This document shows, one piece after another, positions 14,806 through 24,166 of a stretch of DNA of 51,098 bases (positions are counted from its first letter, which is position 1; the number at the start of each line of letters is the position of its first letter). The DNA is taken from positions 1 to 51,098 of the forward strand of contig JAICWV010000007.1 of assembly GCA_025966365.1 (NCBI GenBank), given 5' to 3'. Source of the DNA: Chloroflexota bacterium (GTDB taxonomy: Bacteria; Chloroflexota; UBA5177). A model generated the notes under the pieces. The model was not told the DNA's origin. It worked only from the letters and a program-made list of their open reading frames with translations, and searched no databases. A program made the position numbers and the translations under genes.

Positions 14806-16761
14806 GTGACCTCAGACCCGCTAGCCGACTTCGATGCTGAGATTGTTCGCTTCCTGGCGTCGACAGGCGTCCCGGCGGAAATCGTTCAGCTGTCCACGCC
14901 CCCCGAGCCGGAGTTCGGCGAGCGCGCGACCAATGTCGCCTTCCGGTTGGCGAAGGAGAGGCGCAAAGCTCCGAAACAGATTGCAGAGGAAATCGCAGCC
15001 GGGTTCGACGCTGAAGGGTACCGATTCATCGAGCGCGCGGAGCCCGCGGGCGCAGGCTTCGTCAATTTCTACCTCAAGTACACGGCATTCATTCCCCACG
15101 CGGTCGAGGCGGTGGAGTCGGCCGGTACAGCGTTCGGGCGGCGAGACGATGTTGCTGTGCGCGATGTGGTGGTGGAGCATACCTCGGTCAACCCCAATAA
15201 GGAGTGGCACATCGGCCACGCCCGCAACGCGGTGCTTGGCGACGTGGTTGCCCGCGTGCTGCGCCAGGCGGGACACCGGGTCGAGATCCAGAACTACGTC
15301 GACGACACCGGACCTCAAGCCGCGACGTCAATCGTTGGATTTGAGGATTTTCGCGAGCCGGAGCGCCCGGGAGAGAAGTTCGATCACTGGGTGGGCCGAT
15401 CGTATGTGAAGGTGTCGGAGGAGTTGCGCGCCGAGCCGGCGCTGCGCAAGCGTCTCGAGGAGATTGAAGCGGCGCCTTCGCAAGTAGGTGCCGGCCCGGT
15501 GGATGAGCGGCAGAGTGTGTGGGCACGGCTGGAAAACGTCGAGAGACTCAAGGCCAGGGTGGTGGCGACCATGCGCGCGCTCGAATCGGGCGAGTACGGA
15601 CCGCTCGTGCAGCGAATCCTGAAGGCCCAGCTTCAAACTGCATACCGGCTCGGCGTGTTCTACGACCTGCTCACCTGGGAAAGCAACCTCATCGAGTCCC
15701 ACCTGTTTCAAGGCGCCATGGATCGGGTGCGCCAGTCGCCCAAGGTCAAACAGCCGTCCGAAGGGCGGTATGCGGGCGCGCTTGTCATTGAGACCGGGCA
15801 GCCGGTGGAGGGGGAGGAGACCAAGGCAGAGGTGCTTATCCGGTCCAACGGGCTGCCGACCTACATCGGCAAGGACATCGCTTACCACATGTGGAAGTTT
15901 CACCTCGTCCCCAACCAGCTATGCTCTATGCCCTTTATCACCCAGCCGAACGGGGCGGTTCTCCGGTCCACATCGCTGCATGGGCAGGAGCGGGAAGAAC
16001 GTGTCCCGTCACAGAACATCAACATCATCGCCGTGGATCAATCGGCGGCGCAGGACGCCGTCCGGGAGGGCCTCCGGGCGGCAGGATTCGGCGCGGCAGC
16101 GGACGAGCTCTTCCATCTTGCCTACGGTCTGGTGATGACTTCCGAAGGGAAGCTGACCGGCCGGCGCGGCGCGATCGCGGCCGACGACGTAATTGACGAG
16201 GCCGTACGAGTCGCCTACGAACGCGTGAAGGAGAAGCGGAGCCAGGACTTATCGGACGACGACATGCGCCGGATCGCCGAGGCCGTGGCAGTGGGCGCGG
16301 TGCGGTACTTCATGGTCCAGTACAATCCTCTCCGCGACATCGTCTTCGACGTGTCCGACGTGGTGAGCTACGACGGGAACACGGCCCTGTACGTGCAATA
16401 CGCCCTGGTGCGCATGTTTGCCATTCTGCGACGTGCCGCGGCCGACGCCGGGGTGACCGACTCCGAAATTGACGATGCAGACCTCTCACTGCTCTCACAT
16501 AATCAGGAGCGTCGCCTCATCTTCCAGCTGTCCCTCCTCCCCGGCGTGGTCGCCGACACCTCACGCACGCTGGGAGTGAATCTGGTGGCCGAATACGCCT
16601 TCAATCTGGCGACTGTCTTCAGCCAGTTCTATCGGGACTGCACCGTCCTGAGCGCCGACGCGGACCTGCGTGCCGCCCGACTTCGCCTGGTCAGGTCGGT
16701 CCGCGACGTCCTGGCCGTGGCCTGCGACCTGCTCGGCGTTCCGGTCATCGAACGCCTCTGA
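14806..16761 (+). CDS. argS: Arginyl-tRNA synthetase
   Basis: 651 residues, class Ia synthetase that charges tRNA-Arg. The N-terminal Add-1 domain covers about 1-105. The ATP motif follows as TSVNPNKEWHIGHARNAVLG (HIGH), and the usual KMSKS-like loop appears degenerate as MTSEGKLTGRRG, as is common in ArgRS. The C-terminal DALR anticodon-binding domain covers about 525-651. The GTG at 14806 is chosen because it lies 6 nt after TATACT and gives a normal N-terminus; the open frame extends further to 14749, but that part overlaps the promoter. Stop lies 8 bp before a convergent small gene. Confidence 0.96.
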   Translation: MTSDPLADFDAEIVRFLASTGVPAEIVQLSTPPEPEFGERATNVAFRLAKERRKAPKQIAEEIAAGFDAEGYRFIERAEPAGAGFVNFYLKYTAFIPHAVEAVESAGTAFGRRDDVAVRDVVVEHTSVNPNKEWHIGHARNAVLGDVVARVLRQAGHRVEIQNYVDDTGPQAATSIVGFEDFREPERPGEKFDHWVGRSYVKVSEELRAEPALRKRLEEIEAAPSQVGAGPVDERQSVWARLENVERLKARVVATMRALESGEYGPLVQRILKAQLQTAYRLGVFYDLLTWESNLIESHLFQGAMDRVRQSPKVKQPSEGRYAGALVIETGQPVEGEETKAEVLIRSNGLPTYIGKDIAYHMWKFHLVPNQLCSMPFITQPNGAVLRSTSLHGQEREERVPSQNINIIAVDQSAAQDAVREGLRAAGFGAAADELFHLAYGLVMTSEGKLTGRRGAIAADDVIDEAVRVAYERVKEKRSQDLSDDDMRRIAEAVAVGAVRYFMVQYNPLRDIVFDVSDVVSYDGNTALYVQYALVRMFAILRRAAADAGVTDSEIDDADLSLLSHNQERRLIFQLSLLPGVVADTSRTLGVNLVAEYAFNLATVFSQFYRDCTVLSADADLRAARLRLVRSVRDVLAVACDLLGVPVIERL

Positions 16762-16768
16762 CCCGCTG

Positions 16769-17017
16769 CTACCGCCAGCCAAACACGGCGGCAGCTATTG
16801 CCGCCAGACCGAGCACAAGAAGGATGCCCGCGATGCGAGCAACCCGGCTTTCGTTGACGCTGCTCGCGTGAATCAGCAGGGCAACGCCTCCCGCCAGGCT
16901 CAACAGGCCGAGGAGACCGGTCCCGAGTCGCACCGTCGGATTGGAGCTCTCGCGATGAACGGGGTGTCGGCGCCGCCGGCGCTCCAGTGTACGCCGCGCC
17001 TTTCGACTCCGGCTCAT
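16769..17017 (-). CDS. Small basic two-span membrane protein
   Basis: 82 residues. The first 25 are very rich in Arg/Lys (MSRSRKARRTLERRRRRH) and are probably cytoplasmic. Two hydrophobic spans follow (about 33-49 and 59-80), ending in FGWR. It begins 3 nt after the polysaccharide deacetylase stop and is the third gene of a cell-envelope operon. No family recognised. Confidence 0.7.
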   Translation of the reverse strand: MSRSRKARRTLERRRRRHPVHRESSNPTVRLGTGLLGLLSLAGGVALLIHASSVNESRVARIAGILLVLGLAAIAAAVFGWR

Positions 17018-17020
17018 GGG

Positions 17021-17836
17021 TCAGGTTGGGTCCTGCTCGACTACCTGCAAGTTACCGGACAGTCGGGCAGCGAACTGGGTCAGCGAGTCGTCGCGATCGA
17101 TGTAGACGCGCGGCAGCGCGTATCTCGACGCTCGGCTCAGCCGCCAGCCCTGCTGGGTGGTGAACGCGGCCAGGTAGCCGGCACGGCGCACGTCACCGAG
17201 AATGGCGGCGTTGAAGGCCCCGTAGGGATAGGCAAAGACGGTGACGGGAACGTGGAGCCTGCGTCGGAGGGCGGCGCGTGATCCCGCGATCTCGTTGCGC
17301 GCCTGCGCGGGGGTGACCGCGGTGAGGTCCGGGTGGGTCAGAGTATGCGCCTCGATGTCCATGCCGTGCCGCGCCATCGTCCGAACCTGCCCCCAGTTCA
17401 TGTACCGGGGCTTCCCGAGGAGCCCGGGACAGATAAAAAAGGTCGCTGTCATATGCCTTGCGCGCAGGGCCGGGTACACCGTTCGGTACATATCCGCGTA
17501 GCCATCGTCAAAGCTCAGAACCACCGGCCGCCCCGGGAGACGGCCGCCATGTGCGAGGACCCGAATAACCCTGGCAGCGGACACGGTGTGGTAGCGGTGG
17601 GAGGACAGGAATGTAAGCTCTTGCCGAAACTGCGTGGGGTGAATGGTCAGACCTCTTTCCGTGACGTCGTCTCCGGGCTTGTCCCACTTGACGTGATGCA
17701 TGACGAGTACCGGAAGCCGAAGCGTGTAGATACGGGCGCCCTGCGCGCTGGCTGGCAGCCAGGCGCCGACGAGGACTGTTACCAGGCCCGAAATCAGGAG
17801 GGCTCGCGACGATGGCCGCGACGGTTTGCTGCTCAC
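17021..17836 (-). CDS. Secreted polysaccharide deacetylase (CE4)
   Basis: 271 residues. An N-terminal signal or anchor (about 10-35, RALLISGLVTVLVGAWLPAS) is followed by a NodB-type domain. Motif 1 is SFDDGYADMY (catalytic base and metal Asp), motif 2 HTLTHPDL (metal His pair) and motif 3 FAYPYGAFN. It would remove acetyl groups from peptidoglycan or another surface glycan outside the cell. The frame is open to 17995, but that overlaps the DUF3048 gene; GTG 17836, 26 nt after its stop, gives a good signal sequence. Operon: DUF3048 lipoprotein, this gene, small membrane protein. Confidence 0.9.
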   Translation of the reverse strand: MSSKPSRPSSRALLISGLVTVLVGAWLPASAQGARIYTLRLPVLVMHHVKWDKPGDDVTERGLTIHPTQFRQELTFLSSHRYHTVSAARVIRVLAHGGRLPGRPVVLSFDDGYADMYRTVYPALRARHMTATFFICPGLLGKPRYMNWGQVRTMARHGMDIEAHTLTHPDLTAVTPAQARNEIAGSRAALRRRLHVPVTVFAYPYGAFNAAILGDVRRAGYLAAFTTQQGWRLSRASRYALPRVYIDRDDSLTQFAARLSGNLQVVEQDPT

Positions 17837-17862
17837 TGCGTGCCGTTGTGCCGCGAATCCGT

Positions 17863-18951
17863 TTACCGCGACGTCCAGTGCAGCGGTGAGGACGGCGGCA
17901 CGACCTCGATCCAGGTCTGACCCGGGTTGAAGGCTGCCTTCCGGCCTCCCTTGACGTAGAAGGCAAGTGGGGCGTTCAGCCTGGGAAGGCTCCATGTACC
18001 TTGCTGGACTTTTCCGTCACGGAAATAAATGGCGGGCCCCCGTCCGATCACCGGTATTCGGATGCTGTCCGGGGTAATGCCTGCGGCCGGATCAGGCACG
18101 GCGTTTCCCGTGCGCATCACGATCACATTGGCCGGCCGCAGCGTCTTGCCGGTGTCCGCGTCGATGTGGCGCGCCCCGCCCATATAGCGGGTGTAGGTGT
18201 TTGTGGAGCGGTCATAGACGTAGCGCACATCGTAGTCGGGCTGGGGCTGAGGATTCAGCGGGTCCTCGAAATTGATGGTGATGGCCGTGGCGCGCCCGCG
18301 ATGGGAGAGTGGAGCCGGCGCCTTGTGGAGCAGGTACGCGTTGGTATAGGCCCAGTTCTGATGGTGTTGCTGGGCGTACTGCCGGAGTTTGAGCGTGCTC
18401 GTGTACATATTGTGGGGAGGGAGACGGTCCGAGGACCTCCAGAACAGCCGCGTGCCCGTGTCGCTCAGACTGACCTCCCACCGATTCTCGTCGATGTTGA
18501 AAACCTTGGGCATGGTCCAGAGCTCGGCCTGCGCGTCGTCATTTCCGCCAACATGCGTGAGCACGACGTGGAAGGCGGCTGCCCACCGGTCGAAGTAGAC
18601 GCGGGTACTGCGCACCGGCCCTACCTTCGCGCTATCGCGCTCCAGGTAGATGGCCATGAATCGAGTGATGCCACCCTCCGCCAGGGTCTCGATTACTGTG
18701 CTGGCCGCGCCCAGGCCGGACTGCGGCCGTGACTCTGGAGAATAATTCTCCACGATGACGGCAACCGGTCGGCGCTCGACGCGAGACCGTGGAGTGGACT
18801 GCCCGTCGAGCGGACCCGGAAGGAAAGCCGGTGGCTTGATGGCGGCAAGAGACTTCGCGCCGAGGGAGGTGGTGGACTGCGTGGTGGTTTGACCGCAACC
18901 GGCAAGTAGGAGCACCGCGGTGCAGCAGAGAACAAGCGGACGACGAATCAC
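17863..18951 (-). CDS. DUF3048 (YerB-like) lipoprotein
   Basis: 362 residues. GTG start at 18951 is fixed by AAGGAG 6 nt upstream and gives a lipoprotein signal with lipobox LLAGC (Cys19). A Thr/Ser-rich linker follows, then two DUF3048 domains. Family landmarks are RPVAVIVENYSPESRPQSGL, the GGITRFMAIYLE segment, and GPVRSTRVYFD in the first domain, and TWIEVVP near the end. The family is extracellular and of unknown function. First gene of the envelope operon with the deacetylase, suggesting a role at the cell wall. Confidence 0.9.
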   Translation of the reverse strand: MIRRPLVLCCTAVLLLAGCGQTTTQSTTSLGAKSLAAIKPPAFLPGPLDGQSTPRSRVERRPVAVIVENYSPESRPQSGLGAASTVIETLAEGGITRFMAIYLERDSAKVGPVRSTRVYFDRWAAAFHVVLTHVGGNDDAQAELWTMPKVFNIDENRWEVSLSDTGTRLFWRSSDRLPPHNMYTSTLKLRQYAQQHHQNWAYTNAYLLHKAPAPLSHRGRATAITINFEDPLNPQPQPDYDVRYVYDRSTNTYTRYMGGARHIDADTGKTLRPANVIVMRTGNAVPDPAAGITPDSIRIPVIGRGPAIYFRDGKVQQGTWSLPRLNAPLAFYVKGGRKAAFNPGQTWIEVVPPSSPLHWTSR

Positions 18952-18980
18952 GAAGGACTCCTTGTGGGGAAAGACGGAAA

Positions 18981-18986
18981 AATGTA
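18981..18986 (-). promoter_or_regulatory. Extended -10 box of the envelope operon
   Basis: Minus-strand TACATT preceded by TG-N, an extended -10, about 30 nt before the DUF3048 GTG. Confidence 0.4.
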
Positions 18987-19037
18987 CCACAAGCCGAGCC
19001 TCCCGATGGGCCTTTGTTTGAGGGCGGCGAATCCCCA

Positions 19038-19043
19038 TAGACT
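19038..19043 (+). promoter_or_regulatory. Leaderless-type -10 box of the thioesterase gene
   Basis: TAGACT ending 8 nt before the ATG at 19052; no ribosome site is present. Confidence 0.5.
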
Positions 19044-19051
19044 TGCGCGAT

Positions 19052-19537
19052 ATGACGATGACTGAGCTTCCCGCGGACCTCCGAGAGCTCGTCCGATCCC
19101 CGCAAAATCACTGTTTTGCCTGTGGCCCCGGCAACGACTGCGGCATGAAACTCCAGTTCGACCGGGCCGCTGATGAGGTAAAGGCAGAGTTCACTCCCGA
19201 CCACCGTCACAGCGGATGGACCGGAGTGGTGCACGGCGGTATCCTGGCGACGGCACTGGATGAGGCCATGGCCTACGTCCTGTACTTTATGGGAGTGAAG
19301 GGATTGACGGCCCGCATGGAGGTGCGCTATAGGCAGCCAGCACTGGAGGGGGACCGCCTCTCCGTGGTCGCGCGCAAGGTATCGGAAACGCGCCGGATCG
19401 TCGATGTAGAGGCACGCCTTCTCAGAGGAGATTCGGTCCTGGCCGAGGCAACTGGAAGGTTTATGAAGATAGGCCCACTCACGGTCGGGGATCTCCTGCC
19501 GCAGGTGGGGTCCTACGTGTCCGCAGAGGAGGAGTGA
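19052..19537 (+). CDS. PaaI-family hotdog-fold thioesterase
   Basis: 161 residues. Hydrolyses an acyl-CoA thioester. The hotdog helix carries the catalytic GVVHGGILATALDEAMAY motif (HGG plus the downstream Asp/Glu). The N-terminal NHCFACGPGNDCGMKL sequence is a common feature of a PaaI-like subgroup. ATG at 19052 is chosen because TAGACT ends 8 nt before it; a TTG three codons upstream overlaps that box. The stop overlaps the next gene's ATG (TGATG). Confidence 0.87.
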   Translation: MTMTELPADLRELVRSPQNHCFACGPGNDCGMKLQFDRAADEVKAEFTPDHRHSGWTGVVHGGILATALDEAMAYVLYFMGVKGLTARMEVRYRQPALEGDRLSVVARKVSETRRIVDVEARLLRGDSVLAEATGRFMKIGPLTVGDLLPQVGSYVSAEEE

Positions 19538-19857
19538 TGACGACACAGGAAGCGACCTGTGACATGTGTGGCGGTCCGCTCGGTCAACAACGCTGGCGCG
19601 GCTTTCCACCTATTTGCAGCCGGTGCGAAATGGAAACCATCCACGACACCCCCGGATTGACCGGCCCCTACATCGACGCCTATAACCGCCTGCGCGACAT
19701 CCGTAACACGCTTGCCGATACCTTCCGCAGCATCGAGTCAGAGTCCATATCAGCGGTCGAGGGCGAGCCGATTGTTGAGGTCATTGACCAGATCGAAGAC
19801 CTGGCGCAAACCTTCCTCGACTCCGTAGTAGTGCCCGCGGACGAGTGGACCGGCTGA
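19537..19857 (+). CDS. Hypothetical small zinc-knuckle protein
   Basis: 106 residues. Two CxxC pairs (CDMCGG at about 8 and CSRCEM at about 28) suggest one zinc site. The rest is acidic and predicted helical (RDIRNTLADTFRSIESES). The ATG shares one base with the stop of the thioesterase gene and follows a GAGGAGGAG ribosome site, so it is translationally coupled. No family recognised. Confidence 0.75.
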   Translation: MTTQEATCDMCGGPLGQQRWRGFPPICSRCEMETIHDTPGLTGPYIDAYNRLRDIRNTLADTFRSIESESISAVEGEPIVEVIDQIEDLAQTFLDSVVVPADEWTG

Positions 19858-19917
19858 GCAGCGGCTGGCGATATTGCCCTGGCCTCATTCATGCCGTCAA
19901 GAGGCAGGAGGGCACGA

Positions 19918-20103
19918 ATGGGTAGGCGGGACGAAGAAAGAGACCATCGAACCGGCGGCGCCGATAGTGCGGCCACGGGGACAACCGGAGTGGGCAGGAC
20001 CGAAAACACAGACGTCAGTCCCCAGGATGCAGCCGAGGATATCAACCCGGGAGGCACAGGAACGGCCGCCCCGGACCCTCGGGACCCGGACGGCAGCGAC
20101 TAA
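19918..20103 (+). CDS. Small hydrophilic low-complexity protein
   Basis: 61 residues beginning MGRRDEERDHRTGG, then rich in Gly, Thr, Asp and Pro, with no hydrophobic core; probably disordered. The main support is GGAGGG 5 nt before the ATG, and the absence of any other gene in the interval. It ends convergently with a 4-nt overlap on the YjbQ stop. No function can be suggested. Confidence 0.45.
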   Translation: MGRRDEERDHRTGGADSAATGTTGVGRTENTDVSPQDAAEDINPGGTGTAAPDPRDPDGSD

Positions 20104-20579
20104 AAGCCGAGGATCTGGAGCGCTACCTGGCGCCGTTTGGGCCGGTCCAGCTCAACCAGGAAAATCCGCTGCCAGCGGCCGAGCTGGAGCCTTCCGGCGA
20201 CGATCGGAATTGTTTCCGAGGTGCTGAGCACGAGGTGCTGGCAATGCGAGTGCGCGTTCGGGCACTCGTCTTCCTCCATGTTCACGGTACGCACATCGAA
20301 GTTGTTGTGACAGTAGTCTCGGTCGAGCGGCGCAATCTCGCAGAGAAAGCGGGCCATGTCCTTGAGAAGCTCCGGCTCGCACTCATTGATCTTGATCGCG
20401 GCGGTCGTATGCGTCGAGAAAGCGACGACCATGCCGTTCCGCACTCCGGATCGGGAGACCGACCCGGCGACGTCTTCGGTTATGTCAATAAATTGCGGCG
20501 CTTCATCGGTCTGATATGTAAGGGTCTCGTTCTCTGCGCGAAACGACGACGCGCTCGCAAATACTTCCTGTTCAATCAT
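20100..20579 (-). CDS. yjbQ: YjbQ family protein (UPF0047)
   Basis: 159 residues, a single-domain beta-rich trimeric protein. Family motifs are VVAFSTHTTAAIKINE, DYCHNNFDVRT, NAHSHCQHLVL and the RLQLGRWQRIFLVELD terminus (excerpt: LGRWQRIFLVELD). Members have a secondary thiamine-phosphate synthase activity when overproduced, but their true role is unsettled. It lies 76 nt after the biotin carboxylase stop on the same strand and could be read from that operon or its own promoter. The GGAGGA sequence is about 13 nt from the ATG, a little far. Confidence 0.9.
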   Translation of the reverse strand: MIEQEVFASASSFRAENETLTYQTDEAPQFIDITEDVAGSVSRSGVRNGMVVAFSTHTTAAIKINECEPELLKDMARFLCEIAPLDRDYCHNNFDVRTVNMEEDECPNAHSHCQHLVLSTSETIPIVAGRLQLGRWQRIFLVELDRPKRRQVALQILGF

Positions 20580-20655
20580 GGGGCGAGGCTGCTTCCTCCG
20601 ATCTTCCTACAAGTACTGTACGACACTTTGCCATTATCGGTCGAGGGCTAAACCG

Positions 20656-22404
20656 TCATCGGAGAGTGGCGAGGACCTGGCCCGCCTCCACCGTTTCTCC
20701 CTGCCCCACGTTGACCCGGGCGACCACTCCGGCCCGCTGCGTGCTAATCTCGTTCTCCATTTTCATAGCCTCGATAACAAACGCCACCTGTCCCTGGTCG
20801 ACCTCCGCGCCCTCTTCGACCTTGACCGCTATCACGGTGCCGTGCATGGGACTGACAATTTCGTTTGCACTGCCCGACCCGCCACCGGCCCGCGGTCGCG
20901 AACGCATGGAGGCTCGCTGCTCGACGGTTTTCGTCTCGGTCACCCGCACCCGGTAAAGTCGCCGGTCGACGTCGACCTCAAACTCCCGAGCCTCTCCGCG
21001 CTGAGGGGCTCTCGGCGGCTCCCCGAGCCCACCCCTGACGTACGGCCGCGTCATCTCCTCCAGTTCGCGCAAATGCTCGCCCACGAACACGGTTCCCAGG
21101 TCTCCATTAACGAAGGCGGGGTGCTCCAGCACGGCGCGAGCAAAGGGAACAGTGCTGGCCGGTCCCTCGATGTCGAACTCCCGGAGGGCGCGGAGGGTCC
21201 GCACGCGCGCCCAATCTCTGGCAGGAGCCCAGGCGATCAGCTTTGCCATCAGTGAGTCGTAGTCCGCTGGAATGGTCCAGCCCGCGTACACGCCCGAGTC
21301 GAGCCGTACCCCGGCGCCGCCCGGCACCCGATAGCCGGAGATGGTCGCCGGAGTCGGACTGAAGTCGTGGAGTGGGTCCTCGGCGTTGACCCGAATCTCG
21401 ATGGCGTGCCCGTCTGGGTCCAGCAGGTTTTTCCGCACGGTAACCGGCTCTCCCGCCGCCGCCAGTACCATCTCGCGTATCAGATCCACACCCGTGACCA
21501 TTTCCGTCACCGGGTGCTCGACCTGAATGCGCGTGTTCATCTCCAGAAAGTAAAAGGCCCCCTCTTGCGCCAACAGAAATTCGACGGTCCCCGCGCTCGA
21601 ATACTCGACGCTACGCGCAATCTGGCACGCCATGTCGCCCATCCGCTCCCGCAGGGCTCGATCGACCGCGGGACTGGGCGCTTCCTCGATCAACTTCTGG
21701 TGGCGCCGCTGCACCGAGCAATCGCGTTCGCCCAGATGGACCAGGTGCCCCAGGCGATCGCCCAGCACCTGAATCTCCACATGTCGCGGGTTGGGAAAGT
21801 AGCGCTCCAGATAGACCTCGGGGTTCTTGAAGTAGGCTTCGGCTTCTCGCCGGGCTTGTTTCAGTGCCTGGGGAAGGTCCGCGGCCGACGTGACCACGCG
21901 GATACCCCGGCCTCCTCCGCCGCCTGCTGCCTTCACTGCCACCGGATACCCGGCCTTCGCGGCGAAGTCGAGGGCTTCCTCGACGCTCTGCACCGGTCCC
22001 TCCGTCCCCGGAACCACGGGCGCCCCAACCTCCTGGGCCCGGCGCCGGGCTTCGACCTTGTCACCCATAACCCGGATTGCTTCCGGCGACGGGCCGATAA
22101 ATGTTCGCCCGCTCTCTTCGACAGCCCGCGCGAACTCGGCGTTCTCGGACAGAAATCCGTATCCGGGAGCGATCGCCTGCGCCCTCGACTCCCCGGCTAC
22201 GCTCAAAATTGCATCGATGTTCAGATAGCTCTCCGCTGCAGGAGCAGGGCCCAGTCTGTAGGCCTCGTCGGCCTCCATAACAAAGAGCGCGTCCCTATCG
22301 GCATCTGAGAAAGCTGCGATGGAGGTGATGCCCATCTCCCGCAGTGTCCGGATAATCCGCACCGCCACTTCACCCCGGTTGGCGATCAGGACCCTATCGA
22401 ACAT
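20656..22404 (-). CDS. Acyl-CoA (propionyl/acetyl) carboxylase, biotin carboxylase plus biotin carrier
   Basis: 582 residues. Biotin carboxylase domain at about 1-445 ([19 protein letters not shown] start, ATP-grasp glycine loop KAAGGGGGRGIR, FLEMNTRIQVEHPVTE), a linker, then a biotinyl domain at about 510-582 with the biotin lysine K548 in EAMKMEN. It charges biotin with bicarbonate and ATP for the carboxyltransferase encoded upstream. Its start overlaps the small epsilon-like gene by 11 nt. The operon context with methylmalonyl-CoA mutase and succinyl-CoA ligase points to propionyl-CoA as substrate, though acetyl-CoA cannot be excluded. Confidence 0.95.
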   Translation of the reverse strand: MFDRVLIANRGEVAVRIIRTLREMGITSIAAFSDADRDALFVMEADEAYRLGPAPAAESYLNIDAILSVAGESRAQAIAPGYGFLSENAEFARAVEESGRTFIGPSPEAIRVMGDKVEARRRAQEVGAPVVPGTEGPVQSVEEALDFAAKAGYPVAVKAAGGGGGRGIRVVTSAADLPQALKQARREAEAYFKNPEVYLERYFPNPRHVEIQVLGDRLGHLVHLGERDCSVQRRHQKLIEEAPSPAVDRALRERMGDMACQIARSVEYSSAGTVEFLLAQEGAFYFLEMNTRIQVEHPVTEMVTGVDLIREMVLAAAGEPVTVRKNLLDPDGHAIEIRVNAEDPLHDFSPTPATISGYRVPGGAGVRLDSGVYAGWTIPADYDSLMAKLIAWAPARDWARVRTLRALREFDIEGPASTVPFARAVLEHPAFVNGDLGTVFVGEHLRELEEMTRPYVRGGLGEPPRAPQRGEAREFEVDVDRRLYRVRVTETKTVEQRASMRSRPRAGGGSGSANEIVSPMHGTVIAVKVEEGAEVDQGQVAFVIEAMKMENEISTQRAGVVARVNVGQGETVEAGQVLATLR

Positions 22405-22591
22405 GCGAGCGGCCCCAGCCCGTCGTCAGCCGTGAGCATTCTGGCGACGTACGCTGCGCTTCCAACCGGCCCGCGCGGGCCCAACGGGCAGCGCTCCGCT
22501 GCGGTGGCTGGTAACTCTCGGCCTCCAGGTATGCGGCAATGGCGGCAAGCACCGCCGCCAGGTGCTCCTCTGCCCCACATCGATCCGTCAC
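22394..22591 (-). CDS. Small acyl-CoA carboxylase epsilon-like subunit (65 aa)
   Basis: A gene hidden inside a longer open frame. The GTG at 22591 overlaps the carboxyltransferase stop (GTGA) and the reading ends 11 nt into the biotin carboxylase gene. The peptide has a helical stretch [19 protein letters not shown], then a Pro-rich break and [15 protein letters not shown]. Small proteins of this shape (Ala-rich helix, then W-x-x-A-G-R-x-E) are encoded between the two carboxylase or decarboxylase subunits in other bacteria and act as assembly (epsilon-type) subunits. The family link is by resemblance from memory and position; the overlaps on both sides are direct evidence that it is translated. 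Confidence 0.72.
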   Translation of the reverse strand: MTDRCGAEEHLAAVLAAIAAYLEAESYQPPQRSAARWARAGRLEAQRTSPECSRLTTGWGRSHVR

Positions 22592-24156
22592 AGCGGTATG
22601 TTTCCGTGCTTCTTCGGCGGCAGGCTCACCCGTTTCGACCTGGCCATCTCGAGTGATCTGATAAGTGCCTGGCGCGTGTGCTCCGGCTCGATAACGTCGT
22701 CCACGTACCCGCGCTCCGCCGCTGTGAACGGGTTGGCGAACTGCTCGGCGTACTCCAGCACCAACTCCTGCAGCCTCTCTTCGGGGTTGTCCGCCTCTGC
22801 GATAGCCCGCCGGTGGATAATCCTGGCGGCAGCTTCCGGTCCCATGACGGCTATCTCGGCGGTGGGCCAGGCGAGATTGATGTCGGCACCGATGTGCTTG
22901 GAGGACATGACGTCGTAGGCGCCCCCGTACGCCTTTCGGGTAATGAGGGTGATCTTGGGCACGGTCGCCTCGGCGAAGGCATAGAGAAGCTTGGCGCCGT
23001 GCCGGATGATCCCGCCGTACTCCTGCTCCGTCCCCGGCAGAAAGCCCGGGACATCGACGAACGTGATCAACGGGATGTTGAACGCGTCGCAAAACCGAAC
23101 GAAGCGAGCGGCTTTGTCCGACGAATCGATGTCGAGCACGCCGGCCAGATGGGCCGGCTGGTTGGCGACGATGCCGGCCGAATACCCATTGAGGCGCGCG
23201 AACCCAACCACAATATTCTGCGCGTACAACGGTTGCGCCTCGAGAAATTCGCCCTCATCGACCACCTCCAAAATGACGTCTTTCATGTCGTAGGGGCGCG
23301 TCGGCGATTCGGGAATGATATCCCGAAGAGCAGAGCTCACACGCTCCGGATCATCGTCCGACTCGACGTAGGGCGGGTCGTCCAGATTATTGGACGGAAT
23401 GTAGGAGAACAGGGCCCGAACGTCGTCGAATACCTCCTCTTCCGTTGCAGCCGCGAAATGAGCGACACCGCTGCGCGACGAGTGCGTCCCGGTTCCACCC
23501 AGTTGCTCGAAGCTCACGTCCTCGCCGGTCACGGTCTGGACGACATCCGGACCGGTGATAAACATGTACGAGATGTCCCGAACCATGAAGATGAAGTCGG
23601 TGATCGCGGGGGAGTACACGGCTCCCCCGGCGCAGGGCCCGGCGATGACGGAGAGCTGCGGCACGACGCCCGACGCCCAGACGTTGCGGCGGAAAATCTC
23701 GGCATAGCCGCCGAGCGATACCACTCCCTCCTGGATTCGAGCTCCGCCCGAATCGTTGATACCGATGATGGGAGCGCCCATCTTGACCGCCAGGTCCATC
23801 ACTTTCATGATCTTCTCGGCATACACCTCGCCGAGCGAACCACCGAGGACCGTGAAGTCTTGAGAAAATACGAAGACTTTGCGGCCGTCCACCGCGCCGT
23901 AGCCGGTCACCACGCCATCGCCAAGATACTTGCGCTGGTCCATCTCGAACGCCGCCGTGCGGTGGACAGCGAACCGGTCCAGCTCCACGAACGAGCCGGG
24001 GTCGAGAAGGAGATCGAGGCGCTCCCTGGCCGTCTTCTTACCGCGCTCGTGTTGCCTTTCTTCGGCTGCCGGGCCGGCCGGGTGCAGTGCATCTTCCGTC
24101 AACTGGTGCAGGCGCTCGATTGCCTTCTGCTTCCGGCCCACGTCCTCCGCCGTCAC
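22588..24156 (-). CDS. Acyl-CoA carboxylase carboxyltransferase (propionyl-CoA type)
   Basis: 522 residues with the N- and C-terminal crotonase-like carboxyltransferase domains. It transfers CO2 from biotin to an acyl-CoA. Landmarks are [42 protein letters not shown] (first oxyanion loop), [11 protein letters not shown], and [23 protein letters not shown], quoted in part as [15 protein letters not shown] (second loop). GTG 24156 follows GGGAGG by 4 nt; a longer frame to 24219 overlaps the mutase gene. It lies 10 nt after the mutase stop and overlaps the epsilon-like gene by 4 nt. Confidence 0.95.
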   Translation of the reverse strand: MTAEDVGRKQKAIERLHQLTEDALHPAGPAAEERQHERGKKTARERLDLLLDPGSFVELDRFAVHRTAAFEMDQRKYLGDGVVTGYGAVDGRKVFVFSQDFTVLGGSLGEVYAEKIMKVMDLAVKMGAPIIGINDSGGARIQEGVVSLGGYAEIFRRNVWASGVVPQLSVIAGPCAGGAVYSPAITDFIFMVRDISYMFITGPDVVQTVTGEDVSFEQLGGTGTHSSRSGVAHFAAATEEEVFDDVRALFSYIPSNNLDDPPYVESDDDPERVSSALRDIIPESPTRPYDMKDVILEVVDEGEFLEAQPLYAQNIVVGFARLNGYSAGIVANQPAHLAGVLDIDSSDKAARFVRFCDAFNIPLITFVDVPGFLPGTEQEYGGIIRHGAKLLYAFAEATVPKITLITRKAYGGAYDVMSSKHIGADINLAWPTAEIAVMGPEAAARIIHRRAIAEADNPEERLQELVLEYAEQFANPFTAAERGYVDDVIEPEHTRQALIRSLEMARSKRVSLPPKKHGNIPL

Positions 24157-24166
24157 GACGCCTCCC

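Noticed and set aside
20580-20655. Terminator between the biotin carboxylase and YjbQ genes
   Set aside because: No convincing hairpin followed by a T-run could be found; read-through remains possible.
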